A DNA stretch of 11,577 bases from NCBI GenBank assembly GCA_964421495.1, contig CAYQXO010000091.1, forward strand, positions 1-11,577, given 5' to 3'. Origin of the DNA: CAJXOW01 sp964421495. GTDB lineage: Bacteria > Bacteroidota > Rhodothermia > Balneolales > Balneolaceae. The number at the start of each line of letters is the position of its first letter. Positions within the stretch are counted from its first letter, which is position 1. The notes beneath the pieces are model-generated. The model saw nothing but the letters and a program-made list of their open reading frames with translations. It searched no databases and was not told the origin of the DNA. Positions 1-7,028 of the stretch are shown here, in pieces. Made by a program: the position numbers and the translations under genes.

Positions 1-29
1 GATTCCGACGGGCGAGCAAAGCGAGCCCT
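1..29 (-). repeat. Edge of palindromic repeat (partial copy)
   Basis: The terminal block at 10-29 is the reverse complement of the left end block seen at 494-513 and 3917-3936, with one or two base changes. The adjoining bases 4-9 (TCCGAC) match the first heptamer of the left arm. This is therefore the left end of a copy in the opposite orientation, with the rest lying outside the window. Seen in sequence; the extent of the missing part is unknown. Confidence 0.75.
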
Positions 30-189
30 GACCCAATATAGTGGTTTTGCCGGGAATAGTGAAGGCCGGCCTGTAACGGATCGGCCGCCAAGAATGTTTT
101 TGAATTAAGTTTTACCGAAGCATTCGAGCCTGGTAATCCGAGATATTAAAATCGTGGTGTTCGCTTTAAAATCGGCGGATCACTTTTGG
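30..189. other. Intergenic DNA without recognisable gene
   Basis: No convincing open reading frame, RNA gene or promoter was found. A GGCCGGCC palindrome at 65-72 and short AT-rich patches are the only features. The upstream gene, if any, lies outside the window. Confidence 0.5.
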
Positions 190-364
190 CCAGGAGTCTG
201 TCGGACTTTCCGGATCGTAGCGAAAGAAAGTTCGGTTTGAGGTAGGTTTCGGCCGATTTTGACGTAAAATAGCGGGGCTATGTAAGGAAAAATCGGCCAA
301 AAGATATCCCGAAAGCTGTCGGGATTATTTGCAGTAGATTCGCAAAAGTCCGACAGACTCCTGG
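190..364. mobile_element. MITE-like or decayed IS element with 19-bp inverted ends
   Basis: Positions 190-208 (CCAGGAGTCTGTCGGACTT) and 346-364 are perfect 19-bp inverted repeats bounding 175 bp with no coding capacity. A second perfect inverted pair (251-260 with 289-298, GGCCGATTTT) is nested inside, and a small CCCGA/TCGGG hairpin lies at 308-323. Short non-coding DNA with perfect terminal repeats is typical of a non-autonomous transposable element or the fused ends of a deleted IS. No clear target-site duplication was seen, so movement by transposition is inferred. It is not related to the other repeats in the window. Confidence 0.65.
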
Positions 365-442
365 ATACTAAATTGACATCTATGCCTGGTATTCAGTAAT
401 CGAAACGTTCCCTAATCATCAAGAGAGCGGAAAAGAACGGCA

Positions 443-471
443 GCGGATAGACTCACCCCGAGTCGTATCCG
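443..471. other. Small imperfect hairpin
   Basis: GCGGATAGACTC (443-454) pairs with GAGTCGTATCCG (460-471) around a five-base loop, with one bulged C. No T-run follows, so it is not a standard intrinsic terminator. Function unknown. Confidence 0.3.
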
Positions 472-493
472 TTGTCGGGTTTTCCGGTTCATG

Positions 494-652
494 AGGGCTC
501 GCTTCGCTCGCCCGTCGGATGGCGGAGGTCCGATGTCGGATGACTATTCCAGCTGGTAGTAAAATGGTGTATATACACAACCAGGTTACTTGCTGGAATA
601 GCCTTCCGGCTTCCGACATCCGTCTTCCGGCAGGGCGAGCGAAGCGAGCCCT
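494..652 (+). repeat. Palindromic repeat, copy A (complete)
   Basis: Full-length copy. Terminal blocks at 494-513 and 633-652 form a perfect 20-bp inverted repeat. Next come four GTCGGAT-type heptamers on the left (514-541) and four NNTCCGN-type heptamers on the right (602-629). The core GTGTATATACAC lies at 567-578, within one base of the element's midpoint. It ends 14 bp before the start codon of the barrel gene at 667, so it forms that gene's 5' region. No transposase gene is associated with it. The same architecture recurs at 1487, 3917 and 8220. Confidence 0.9.
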
Positions 653-665
653 ATATCATCAATAG
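540..665 (+). other. Repeat-internal small ORF (41 codons) abutting the barrel gene
   Basis: ATG at 540-542 opens a 41-residue frame reading through the core as VYIHN and stopping at TAG 663-665, one base before the ATG at 667. The equivalent frame is open in the other copies: MPIRANNRVVYIHH in copy B and MSIRASSKVVYIHI in copy C. Copy D has the frame but no ATG. Openness on both strands follows partly from the palindrome, so expression is unproven; it could act as a leader peptide coupled to the next gene. Confidence 0.25.
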
Positions 666-666
666 C

Positions 667-1551
667 ATGCCATACGCGAGCAAACACGGGATTTTACTTC
701 TGGTGCTGGTGGGACTGTTGGGAGGATATCTGGTCTCTCCGGTCAACGGACAGGCTACCTCGCGCAGTACCCGTCAATTGTCGCTGGGTCGGACGGCCGT
801 TGCCCTGCCCGGGGGTGGGTGGCAGCTTTGGGGGAATCCCGCCATGATGGAGGCCGGGCCCACTCGCTACACGGTGCATTTCAACGGCATTCGCAACTAC
901 GGTCTGAAGAGCCTGCAGGAGGCGTCCGCAGCGGCCACCCTGTCTATGTTCCCGGGGACCGTCGGATTCGGCATGCACCACTTCGGCGGGGACTTGTATC
1001 GCGAGTTGACCTTCCCGGCGGGATTCGCCGCTCAGTGGGAAAATGTTTTCCTCGGAATCAGCGCTACTTATACGCATATCGCCATCAAGGGGTATGGGTC
1101 GGCGGGGGCTACAGGGGTCAACGCGGGAACGGCCTTTAAAATCGGTCGAGGCTTCTGGCTCGGTGCCGCGGCGACCAACCTCAATCGTCCCTCCCCGACG
1201 GCCGGCGAGCATCTGCCTTCTGCCCTGTCGTTCGGCCTGACCTACAATCTCGCATCCGAATCGTTGTTGACGACCGAGGTCGTTAAAACACTGGACTTCC
1301 CCCTCTCCTGGCGCGCCGGTTTCGAGGTGAAGGTCGTCGGTCCGCTAAAGCTGCGCCTCGGCGCGCTCACCCACCCCACAGCGTGGACCGCCGGACTCGG
1401 ACTCTCACTTAAAAACGTCCAGATCGACCTGGGCGTGGAACATCACCAGGCGCTCGGACTGAGTTACGGGACGGGAATGGGGATAAGGGCTCGCGGAGCG
1501 AGCCCGTCGGAAGCCGGAAGCCGGAGGTCGGATGCCTATTCGAGCAAATAA
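667..1551 (+). CDS. Exported beta-barrel-like protein (PorV/PorQ-like)
   Basis: This 294-residue protein has a Sec signal (residues 1-28: hydrophobic core about 9-23, likely cleavage VNG/Q). The rest is a chain of amphipathic beta strands rich in Gly and aromatic residues. The NPA motif near residue 57, after a glycine-rich LSLGRTAVALPGGG stretch, recalls PorV/PorQ and UPF0164-type outer membrane proteins; the exact family is not certain. A role in the outer membrane is inferred. ATG 667 is chosen because the signal peptide begins there. Residues 274-294 (from position 1486) are encoded by repeat copy B, including the stop codon, so the native barrel probably ended near GTGMGI and the tail SEAGSRRSDAYSSK is acquired. 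The gene overlaps the next frame by 20 bp, suggesting co-expression. Confidence 0.75.
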   Translation: MPYASKHGILLLVLVGLLGGYLVSPVNGQATSRSTRQLSLGRTAVALPGGGWQLWGNPAMMEAGPTRYTVHFNGIRNYGLKSLQEASAAATLSMFPGTVGFGMHHFGGDLYRELTFPAGFAAQWENVFLGISATYTHIAIKGYGSAGATGVNAGTAFKIGRGFWLGAAATNLNRPSPTAGEHLPSALSFGLTYNLASESLLTTEVVKTLDFPLSWRAGFEVKVVGPLKLRLGALTHPTAWTAGLGLSLKNVQIDLGVEHHQALGLSYGTGMGIRARGASPSEAGSRRSDAYSSK

Positions 1552-1624
1552 TCGGGTGGTGTATATACACCACACTGCTACCGGTCGGAATAATCATCCG
1601 GCATCCGACATCCGACCTCCGACG
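1487..1624 (+). repeat. Palindromic repeat, copy B (inside coding sequence)
   Basis: The left block at 1487-1505 is itself a hairpin, GGGCTCGC-GGA-GCGAGCCC. Four left heptamers follow (1506-1533), then core GTGTATATACAC at 1559-1570 and four right heptamers (1594-1621). The right terminal block found in copies A and C is missing. The copy spans the last 21 codons and stop of the gene at 667 and the first codons of the gene at 1532. Confidence 0.9.
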
Positions 1625-3673
1625 ATTCATCATCTTTATATCACTTTACTAGCGTTTATCCACGTACTTCTATTTATACCATTGCCCTCCCCTGGTCAAT
1701 CATCCGATGAATCCATTCGGTCGCTTGTGGAGGCGCGGTATCCGGACGGGAGTGCAGAGGAGGCCGAGGCTTACGGGGAGGCCCTTCGGTGGCTGGCGGA
1801 GAATCCGGTGAACGTCAATCGTTCGCCGGCCTACCGGCTGGCCCGGCTTCCCGGCCTCGACGCCGCCCGGGCGCAGCGCATCGTCGGGTGGCGGGAGGAA
1901 CATCCGCCGTTTGCAGAGCTCGGGGAACTTGTCGGGGTCCCGGGCATCGGATCCGGCACGGTGGAACGTATTCGCCCGTTCGCCACCGTCGGCGATCCGC
2001 GCCGGATACGGCGCCAGTTGCGCCGCGATTCCCGCTACTGGCTGAAAGAGGGTCGGTTTACCCTCTATTCGCGCGTTCGCATGCAGCGCGAAAAACGGGC
2101 CGGATTCCGGCGCGCAGACGAATCGGGCTACCGGGGAGATCGGATCCAGCATTACCAGCGGATGCGCTACCGGACCGCGCACCTGGATCTGAATCTGACC
2201 CAGCAAAAAGATGCCGGCGAGGCCTGGAGTCGGTCGGCCCGGCAGGATCACGCCGTCGGATATGCGAGCATACACGAGGTGGGGCGCCTCCGGCGTTTGG
2301 TGGCGGGGAATTTTGAAATGGCGGCCGGCGAGGGACTCCTTTTCGGCGGGGGTTCTTTGCTGGGGAAGGGTAGGAACGTGCTTTCGGCGCCGGTTCAGCG
2401 CGGCGGCGGGGGCTTGAAGCCATTCGGGTCCAGCAGGGAAAGCGGTTATTTTCGGGGACTCGGAGCATCCTTTCAGTTGGGTGCCCGACGCAGAACGACC
2501 CTCACGCTCTGGGGATCCCGTCGAAAGCTCGACGCACGAACGCTGTCGGGGGACACCGTCCGCTACTCGACGGAAACCGGCTATCACCGGACGGCCACCG
2601 AATATGCCAAAACAGGTCGACTGGGACGCCAGAGTGCGGGCGGATCTCTCGAATGGCGGCACGACCACGGCATCGTCGGCTTTGCCGGCTATCATGCGGC
2701 CTACGATCGTCCCGTCGTCGCCCGGCTGGAGGGGGAGCAGGCATCACTGATCTCCCCCCGCCAACACGGCGGAAGCCTGTATCACCAGTCAACTTTCGGA
2801 CACTGGCAACTCTACGGAGAGGCGGCGGCCAACCAGCAGGGAAAAGCGGGACTGCTGCAGGGCGTCCATCACACGCTTACCGACCGGACCGGATGGGTGG
2901 CGGCATACCGGCATTATCAACCCGGTCATTATTCGATATTTGGCTCCGGTTTCGGGGAATCTCCCGGCGACGCCGAACGCGGGGTGTACCTCGGAATGAA
3001 TCACCTGATCACGGAAAACCTGCACATCGGGGGTTACCTCGACCAATACCGGTTCGGGCGACCGCGGTACGGCGATTCGCGTCCAAGTCGGGGCTTCGAC
3101 TGGCTGCTGACCGCCGGACTGGATGCGGGAAGTGATTGGAGCGGCTACCTTCAGCTAAAGGGCGATCGGCGACAGGTGGAAGTGGAATCGGCCGGCGGAC
3201 GGACTCCGGCGGTCCGCCGTAAACTATTTCGCCCCCGGCACTCCCTGCGGCTGCACCTCGAGCGACAGGTCGGCCGCTCCTTTCGACTTCGCTTTCGGAT
3301 CGACGCCACGCGTACTCATCCCCCCGAAGAAAAACTGCAACACGGCGTGCTGTTCTACCAGGACCTGCGATGGCGCCCCCTGCCCTGGCTGCAAGTCGAC
3401 GGACGGTTTACGCTATTCGACACCGACGACTACGACTCGCGGGTCTACCAGTTCGAAAACGACCTGCTGTACGTGATGAGCAACAAAATGCTGCACGGCA
3501 GCGGGCGTCGCTCCTACGTTTTGCTCAACCTGAAACCCCTACCGCAACTCGAGTGCAGGATCAAATACGGGATCACCCGCTACGATCACCAAAAAAGCGT
3601 CGGCAGCGGACTGGGAAAAATCGAAGGCAACCGCCAGTCGAAAATAGGCTTCCAGATGAGATGGCGATGGTAG
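1532..3673 (+). CDS. Helix-hairpin-helix and beta-barrel envelope protein
   Basis: Residues 35-55 form a hydrophobic signal-like segment ending PSPGQ. Residues 93-151 form a tandem ComEA-like helix-hairpin-helix domain (NVNRSPAYRLARLPGL, then VPGIGSGTVERI). The remaining ~550 residues alternate polar and hydrophobic residues with many Arg, Tyr and Gly, like an outer membrane barrel, ending in an aromatic terminus (MRWRW). Large exported helix-hairpin-helix proteins of this layout are common in Bacteroidota, but their function is not established. ATG 1532 is the only ATG, GTG or TTG upstream of the signal segment. It lies in repeat copy B, so residues 1-31 are repeat-encoded, placing about 34 unusual residues before the signal. 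A non-standard start such as ATT 1625 is the alternative. Probably co-transcribed with the preceding gene. Confidence 0.8.
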   Translation: MPIRANNRVVYIHHTATGRNNHPASDIRPPTIHHLYITLLAFIHVLLFIPLPSPGQSSDESIRSLVEARYPDGSAEEAEAYGEALRWLAENPVNVNRSPAYRLARLPGLDAARAQRIVGWREEHPPFAELGELVGVPGIGSGTVERIRPFATVGDPRRIRRQLRRDSRYWLKEGRFTLYSRVRMQREKRAGFRRADESGYRGDRIQHYQRMRYRTAHLDLNLTQQKDAGEAWSRSARQDHAVGYASIHEVGRLRRLVAGNFEMAAGEGLLFGGGSLLGKGRNVLSAPVQRGGGGLKPFGSSRESGYFRGLGASFQLGARRRTTLTLWGSRRKLDARTLSGDTVRYSTETGYHRTATEYAKTGRLGRQSAGGSLEWRHDHGIVGFAGYHAAYDRPVVARLEGEQASLISPRQHGGSLYHQSTFGHWQLYGEAAANQQGKAGLLQGVHHTLTDRTGWVAAYRHYQPGHYSIFGSGFGESPGDAERGVYLGMNHLITENLHIGGYLDQYRFGRPRYGDSRPSRGFDWLLTAGLDAGSDWSGYLQLKGDRRQVEVESAGGRTPAVRRKLFRPRHSLRLHLERQVGRSFRLRFRIDATRTHPPEEKLQHGVLFYQDLRWRPLPWLQVDGRFTLFDTDDYDSRVYQFENDLLYVMSNKMLHGSGRRSYVLLNLKPLPQLECRIKYGITRYDHQKSVGSGLGKIEGNRQSKIGFQMRWRW

Positions 3674-3697
3674 CGGTTATTGTGAGAGGCGCTAAGA

Positions 3698-3847
3698 AAA
3701 ACCGGCGGTGGGTGCTCCTCAGCCAAAAATATCCAGCCGTCTCCAGCTCTACCCCGATAGTGCCTTATGCCCTATGAGGTCAGGCTTCTCAATCCATCGC
3801 TTTTAGCTGCATAATTTAAGTGCTTCTGAGCACCCACCACCGGTTTT
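3698..3847 (+). repeat. Structured intergenic element, family 2, copy 1
   Basis: Terminal arms 3698-3717 and 3828-3847 pair over 20 bp with one mismatch (C3706/A3839). The interior carries AATATCCAGCCG (3728-3739) and GCTTTTAGCTGCATAATT (3799-3816), both shared with the element at 6840-6996 in reverse orientation. The arm sequences of the two copies differ. It starts 24 bp after the stop codon of the preceding gene, so it could end or stabilise that transcript; it may instead be a MITE or structured RNA. Confidence 0.7.
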
Positions 3848-3885
3848 GCAAAACGCTCTCCCACAAAGGACGTGGTAACAGTTTT

Positions 3886-3916
3886 TTGATTAGAAAAAAG
3901 CTTGTATGTTTAATAT
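3886..3916 (+). promoter_or_regulatory. Possible promoter upstream of the dipeptidase gene
   Basis: This is the AT-rich gap between the family 2 element and repeat copy C. TTGATT (3886-3891) and TAATAT (3911-3916) are 19 bp apart; TATGTTTA (3905-3912) also nearly fits the Bacteroidota -7 consensus TAnnTTTG. If used, the transcript would start at the edge of repeat copy C, making the repeat its 5' leader. Weak evidence. Confidence 0.25.
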
Positions 3917-4074
3917 AGGGCTCGCTGCGCTCGCCCGTCGGAAGTCGGATGACGGAGGTCGGATGTCTATTCGAGCAAGTAGTAAAGTAGTGTATATACA
4001 CATCAGCGTTACCGGTCGGAATAGACATCCGTCATCAGTCATCCGCCTTCCGGCAGGGCGAACGAAGTGAGCCC
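3917..4074 (+). repeat. Palindromic repeat, copy C (complete)
   Basis: Blocks at 3918-3936 (GGGCTCGCTGCGCTCGCCC) and 4056-4074 are inverted with a few mismatches. Left heptamers occupy 3937-3964 and right heptamers 4025-4052; the core GTGTATATACAC at 3990-4001 sits on the exact midpoint. The second and fourth left heptamers pair perfectly with their right partners. A frame MSIRASSKVVYIH... runs from 3963 to a TGA at 4068-4070. The copy ends 27 bp before the dipeptidase start. Confidence 0.9.
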
Positions 4075-4101
4075 GATTCCAAAATCTAACCCTTATTCAT
4101 T

Positions 4102-5370
4102 ATGCGCATATTATCGATGACACTTTGTTTTGCCTTGTTTGCGGGGATTGCGACTCAAGACGGTATTGCACAGCAATCGGAATACCAGGGGGATCCGGAA
4201 CTGAAGGAACGGGCCCGGGAGTTGCTGGAAGAGGTTCCGCTGGTTGACGGTCATAACGATGCGGCCTGGCAATATCGGAGTCGGGCGGACTACCGGTTCA
4301 GTAAGCTGGATTTCATGGATACCGGGGGACTGGAGAACCCGATGCATACGGACATCAACCGACTAAAAGAGGGCGGCGTCGGGGGACAGTTTTGGTCGGT
4401 TTACGTGCCCACCCATTTCACCGGGGGCAAAGCGGTGCGGGCTGTATTCGAGCAGATCGACTTCGTTCACCGCATGGCCGATCGCTACCCGGAAACCTTT
4501 GAACTCGCCCGAACCGCCGACGAGGTGGAACAAATTCACGAACAGGGAAAAATCGCCTCCCTGATTGGGGCCGAAGGTGGACATACAATAGACAACTCCC
4601 TGGGCGTGCTGAGGGAGCTTTATCGCTCCGGGGTGCGCTATATGACCCTGACGCACGCCGATAATACCGACTGGGCCGACTCCGCCACCGACGATCCCGA
4701 ACACGGGGGACTTACGGAATTCGGGGAGAAAATCCTGAGGGAAATGAATCGCCTCGGCATGCTCATCGACCTCTCCCACGTCTCCCCCGCCACCATGGTC
4801 GACGCCATCCAGGTCTCCGGGGCACCGGTCATTTTCTCCCACTCCTCGGCCCGCGGCGTCACCGATCATGTGCGCAATGTACCCGATTCTGTGCTGACCA
4901 TGATCGAGAAAAATGACGGAGTGGTTATGGTTACCTACGTGACCTCATTCGTCTCCGAAGAATTGCGACAATACGAAGCCAGGGAAAGCGGCAAGCGAAA
5001 AACGCTGCGATCGCTCTATCCCGATCGGCCGGAGAAAGTAAAAGAACAGATGGAACAGTGGCGCGAGGCCCATCCGCGTCCGAAGGCCCACCTGAATGAT
5101 GTAGCCGATCATATCGATTACATCCGCGAGAAAATCGGCGTCGAACATGTGGGCATCGGAGCCGATTACGACGGGACGAGCCCCCTGCCCGTGGGACTCG
5201 AGGACGCCTCGACTTACCCCAACCTGCTGGCCAAACTGCTGGATCGCGGATACAGTGAAAAGGAGATCAAGCAGCTAATCGGAAAAAATATATTACGTGT
5301 CATGCGTAAAGCCGAGAAAACGGCCGACCGGCTGCAAAAAGAACAAAATCCGGCAACCCAGGATATCTAG
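4102..5370 (+). CDS. Exported M19-family (renal-type) membrane dipeptidase
   Basis: This 422-residue zinc dipeptidase probably hydrolyses dipeptides in the periplasm or at the cell surface. It has a Sec signal (residues 1 to about 24, ending GIAQ). The M19 metal ligands can be read by comparison with renal dipeptidase: H51 and D53 (VDGHNDAAW), E158 (IGAEGGH), H226 (DLSHVS), H247 (FSHSSAR) and D355 (GIGADYDG), with substrate-pocket H185 (LTLTH-type YMTLTH). An extra charged stretch at about 285-330 makes it somewhat longer between the last two ligands than the mammalian enzyme. No lipobox is evident, so a soluble or loosely attached form is more likely. The acyl-CoA dehydrogenase follows after 17 bp on the same strand, suggesting one transcript. 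ATG 4102 is supported by the signal peptide starting there; no strong ribosome binding site is visible. Confidence 0.93.
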   Translation: MRILSMTLCFALFAGIATQDGIAQQSEYQGDPELKERARELLEEVPLVDGHNDAAWQYRSRADYRFSKLDFMDTGGLENPMHTDINRLKEGGVGGQFWSVYVPTHFTGGKAVRAVFEQIDFVHRMADRYPETFELARTADEVEQIHEQGKIASLIGAEGGHTIDNSLGVLRELYRSGVRYMTLTHADNTDWADSATDDPEHGGLTEFGEKILREMNRLGMLIDLSHVSPATMVDAIQVSGAPVIFSHSSARGVTDHVRNVPDSVLTMIEKNDGVVMVTYVTSFVSEELRQYEARESGKRKTLRSLYPDRPEKVKEQMEQWREAHPRPKAHLNDVADHIDYIREKIGVEHVGIGADYDGTSPLPVGLEDASTYPNLLAKLLDRGYSEKEIKQLIGKNILRVMRKAEKTADRLQKEQNPATQDI

Positions 5371-5387
5371 CCCTTAATCACCTTACT

Positions 5388-6566
5388 ATGAATCAGGAAA
5401 CCACGAACGGCGAACTTTCATTTGAGCTTTCGGAGGATCAGCAACTGATTCGGGACAGCGTGCGGGAGTTTGTGGAGCGTCACGTTGCACCCGACGTTAT
5501 CGAACGGGACCAGGGAAAAACATTTCCCCATGAAATCATCCGTCAACTGGGGGAACAGAATCTGCTGGGGATGATCTACGAGGAAGAATACGGGGGCGGG
5601 GGAGTGGACTTCGTCAGCTATATGCTGGCCCTCGAGGAAATTGCCCGCTGGGACGCCTCCCTCGCTCTGACGGTGGGATCGCATACCTCGCTCTGTGCCG
5701 GACACATCGATCTGGCGGGCAACCACGAGCAAAAAAAACAGTTCCTCGCGCCCCTGGCCCGCGGAGAAAAACTGGGGGGATGGTGCCTGACCGAAGCGGG
5801 ATCGGGCAGCGACGCCGCAGGCATGAAAACCACCGCTAAAAATGAGGGCGATCACTGGATTATCAACGGATCCAAAATGTTTATCACGCAGGGCACCGAG
5901 GGACAGTTATACGTTGTACTGGCCAAGACCGATCCCGACGCCGGAAAAGGCGGCATCAGCGCTTTCGTGGTGGAACGGGATCGAGAGGGCGTAACGCCGG
6001 GCGAAAAAATGAATAAACTGGGGATGAACTCCTCGGATACGGCCGAGGTCCATTTCGAAAACGTCAAAGTCCCCGAATTCAACCAACTCGGAAAACTCAA
6101 CGAGGGATTCAAAGACGCCCTGCGCATTTTGGACGGCGGCCGCATCGGCATCGGCGCCATGGCCGTCGGCATCGCCCGCGGATCGCTGGAAGAATCGCTT
6201 AAATACGCCCGGGAACGCAAGCAATTCGGTCGCCCGATCGGCGATTTCCAGGCGATCGAACAGAAACTCTCCGATATGGCAACCCACCTGGAAGCCGCCC
6301 GGCTGATGGTCCTCAAGGCAGCCTGGCAAAAAGAGAAGGGCAAACCCTTCAGCCAGCAAGCCTCGATGGCCAAGCTCTTCGCCTCCGAACAGGCCACCCA
6401 AGCCGCCCTCGAAGCCATTCAAATCCACGGCGGATACGGCTACACCACCGAATACCACGTGGAACGCTTCCTGCGCGACGCCAAACTGCTGGAAATCGGC
6501 GAAGGCACCAACGAAATACAACGCATGATCATCGCCCGACATTTAAAGAAAGAAGGCTCCTCGTAG
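5388..6566 (+). CDS. Acyl-CoA dehydrogenase (short-chain/butyryl type)
   Basis: This 392-residue flavoprotein of normal family length catalyses alpha,beta-dehydrogenation of acyl-CoA, passing electrons to electron transfer flavoprotein in the cytoplasm. It contains the first family signature at residues 133-145 (CLTEAGSGSDAAG), the NGSKMFIT strand, the second signature around 344-365 (IQIHGGYGYTTEYHVERFLRD), and the catalytic base E372 in GEGTNEIQR, placed as in short- and medium-chain enzymes. That position argues against isovaleryl-CoA dehydrogenase, whose base lies elsewhere. Chain-length preference cannot be fixed from sequence. It starts 17 bp after the dipeptidase stop and is probably translated from the same mRNA, although the two enzymes share no obvious pathway. 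The start is supported by the family-typical SFELSEDQQLIRDSVREF beginning at residue 11. Confidence 0.93.
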   Translation: MNQETTNGELSFELSEDQQLIRDSVREFVERHVAPDVIERDQGKTFPHEIIRQLGEQNLLGMIYEEEYGGGGVDFVSYMLALEEIARWDASLALTVGSHTSLCAGHIDLAGNHEQKKQFLAPLARGEKLGGWCLTEAGSGSDAAGMKTTAKNEGDHWIINGSKMFITQGTEGQLYVVLAKTDPDAGKGGISAFVVERDREGVTPGEKMNKLGMNSSDTAEVHFENVKVPEFNQLGKLNEGFKDALRILDGGRIGIGAMAVGIARGSLEESLKYARERKQFGRPIGDFQAIEQKLSDMATHLEAARLMVLKAAWQKEKGKPFSQQASMAKLFASEQATQAALEAIQIHGGYGYTTEYHVERFLRDAKLLEIGEGTNEIQRMIIARHLKKEGSS

Positions 6567-6587
6567 CGTATAATGGCCAGTAGCTAA

Positions 6588-6738
6588 CGGTCCGAAGTAC
6601 AGGCCGACTCAATAAAAATTTTAACTTAACACGGTTTTGGATGGTCATCCTGTTTCGAAAACAGTCCCATGAATAGTATGAATTCGGGATCATCTTGTTC
6701 AGAAAACTGTTTATTGAGGCGGCCTGTACTTCGGACCG
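6588..6738. mobile_element. MITE-like inverted-repeat element
   Basis: GGTCCGAAGTACAGGCCG (6589-6606) is a perfect inverse of 6720-6737. Pairing continues inward with CTCAATAAA (6608-6616) against 6710-6718 after one mismatch, and outward by one base pair, giving about 29 bp of inverted ends around a 151-bp, AT-richer, non-coding element. No target duplication is clear. It starts 22 bp after the acyl-CoA dehydrogenase stop, so its RNA hairpin could also protect or end that transcript. It shares no obvious motifs with the other element families here. Confidence 0.65.
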
Positions 6739-6793
6739 GCAGCATCTATTGCTCGACTTTCTGCAATTTACGTTCAAGATTCTATATCTCTGT

Positions 6794-6801
6794 TAACTTT
6801 G
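6794..6801 (+). promoter_or_regulatory. Possible -7 promoter element for the glutaryl-CoA dehydrogenase
   Basis: TAACTTTG fits the Bacteroidota -7 consensus TAnnTTTG within an AT-rich stretch (6741-6840) between two structured elements. No good -33 TTG at the expected spacing was found. If real, the leader would include the family 2 element at 6840-6996. Tentative. Confidence 0.25.
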
Positions 6802-6839
6802 TAAATACAAATGTACGATTTCAACGTTAGCTGACCATT

Positions 6840-6996
6840 TTAAACCTCCGGGCGGGCGGGGCTGGAGCATTTGAATTATGCAGCCAAAAGCAGGAAGCGA
6901 GTCAAGTTTCCACTTTCTGCATTCGTTTCAATCCGGGATCAAGCAGCCGGCGGCTGGATATTTCTCAGCTCCAGCCCCGCCCGCCCGGAGGTTTAA
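6840..6996 (-). repeat. Structured intergenic element, family 2, copy 2
   Basis: Arms 6840-6867 and 6969-6996 are a perfect 28-bp, very GC-rich inverted repeat bounded by TTAA on both sides. Read on the minus strand, the interior has AATATCCAGCCG (complement of 6951-6962) and GCTTTTGGCTGCATAATT, matching the element at 3698-3847 in the same order and place. The arms are different in sequence from that copy but equally well paired. It ends 32 bp before the glutaryl-CoA dehydrogenase start and would lie in its 5' leader. Confidence 0.7.
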
Positions 6997-7028
6997 TCAC
7001 GGCAACCATCAATTTCAATCCGAACCTC

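Noticed and set aside
373..401. TTGACA at 373-378 as a sigma-70 type promoter
   Set aside because: No acceptable -10 sequence at 16-18 bp spacing, and the hexamer alone is weak evidence in this lineage.
1700..2695. 331-codon open frame on the minus strand
   Set aside because: It lies wholly inside the helix-hairpin-helix gene, has no recognisable domain, and is Arg/Pro-rich as expected for an antisense frame of GC-rich coding DNA.
3816..4028. 70-codon minus-strand frame across repeat copy C
   Set aside because: It is the mirror of the sense frame in a palindrome, so its similarity to the other repeat frames is expected; no independent sign of translation.
494..4074. Repeated sequences considered as a CRISPR array
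   Set aside because: The copies are kilobases apart, palindromic, about 125-160 bp and separated by genes; there are no regular spacers and no cas genes.
5907..6542. 211-codon minus-strand frame
   Set aside because: Antisense shadow of the acyl-CoA dehydrogenase with no motif.
6840..6996. TTAA at both ends taken as a piggyBac-like target duplication
   Set aside because: TTAA is itself a palindrome and forms part of the inverted arms, so it cannot be separated from the repeat; the sister copy at 3698-3847 has no TTAA ends.
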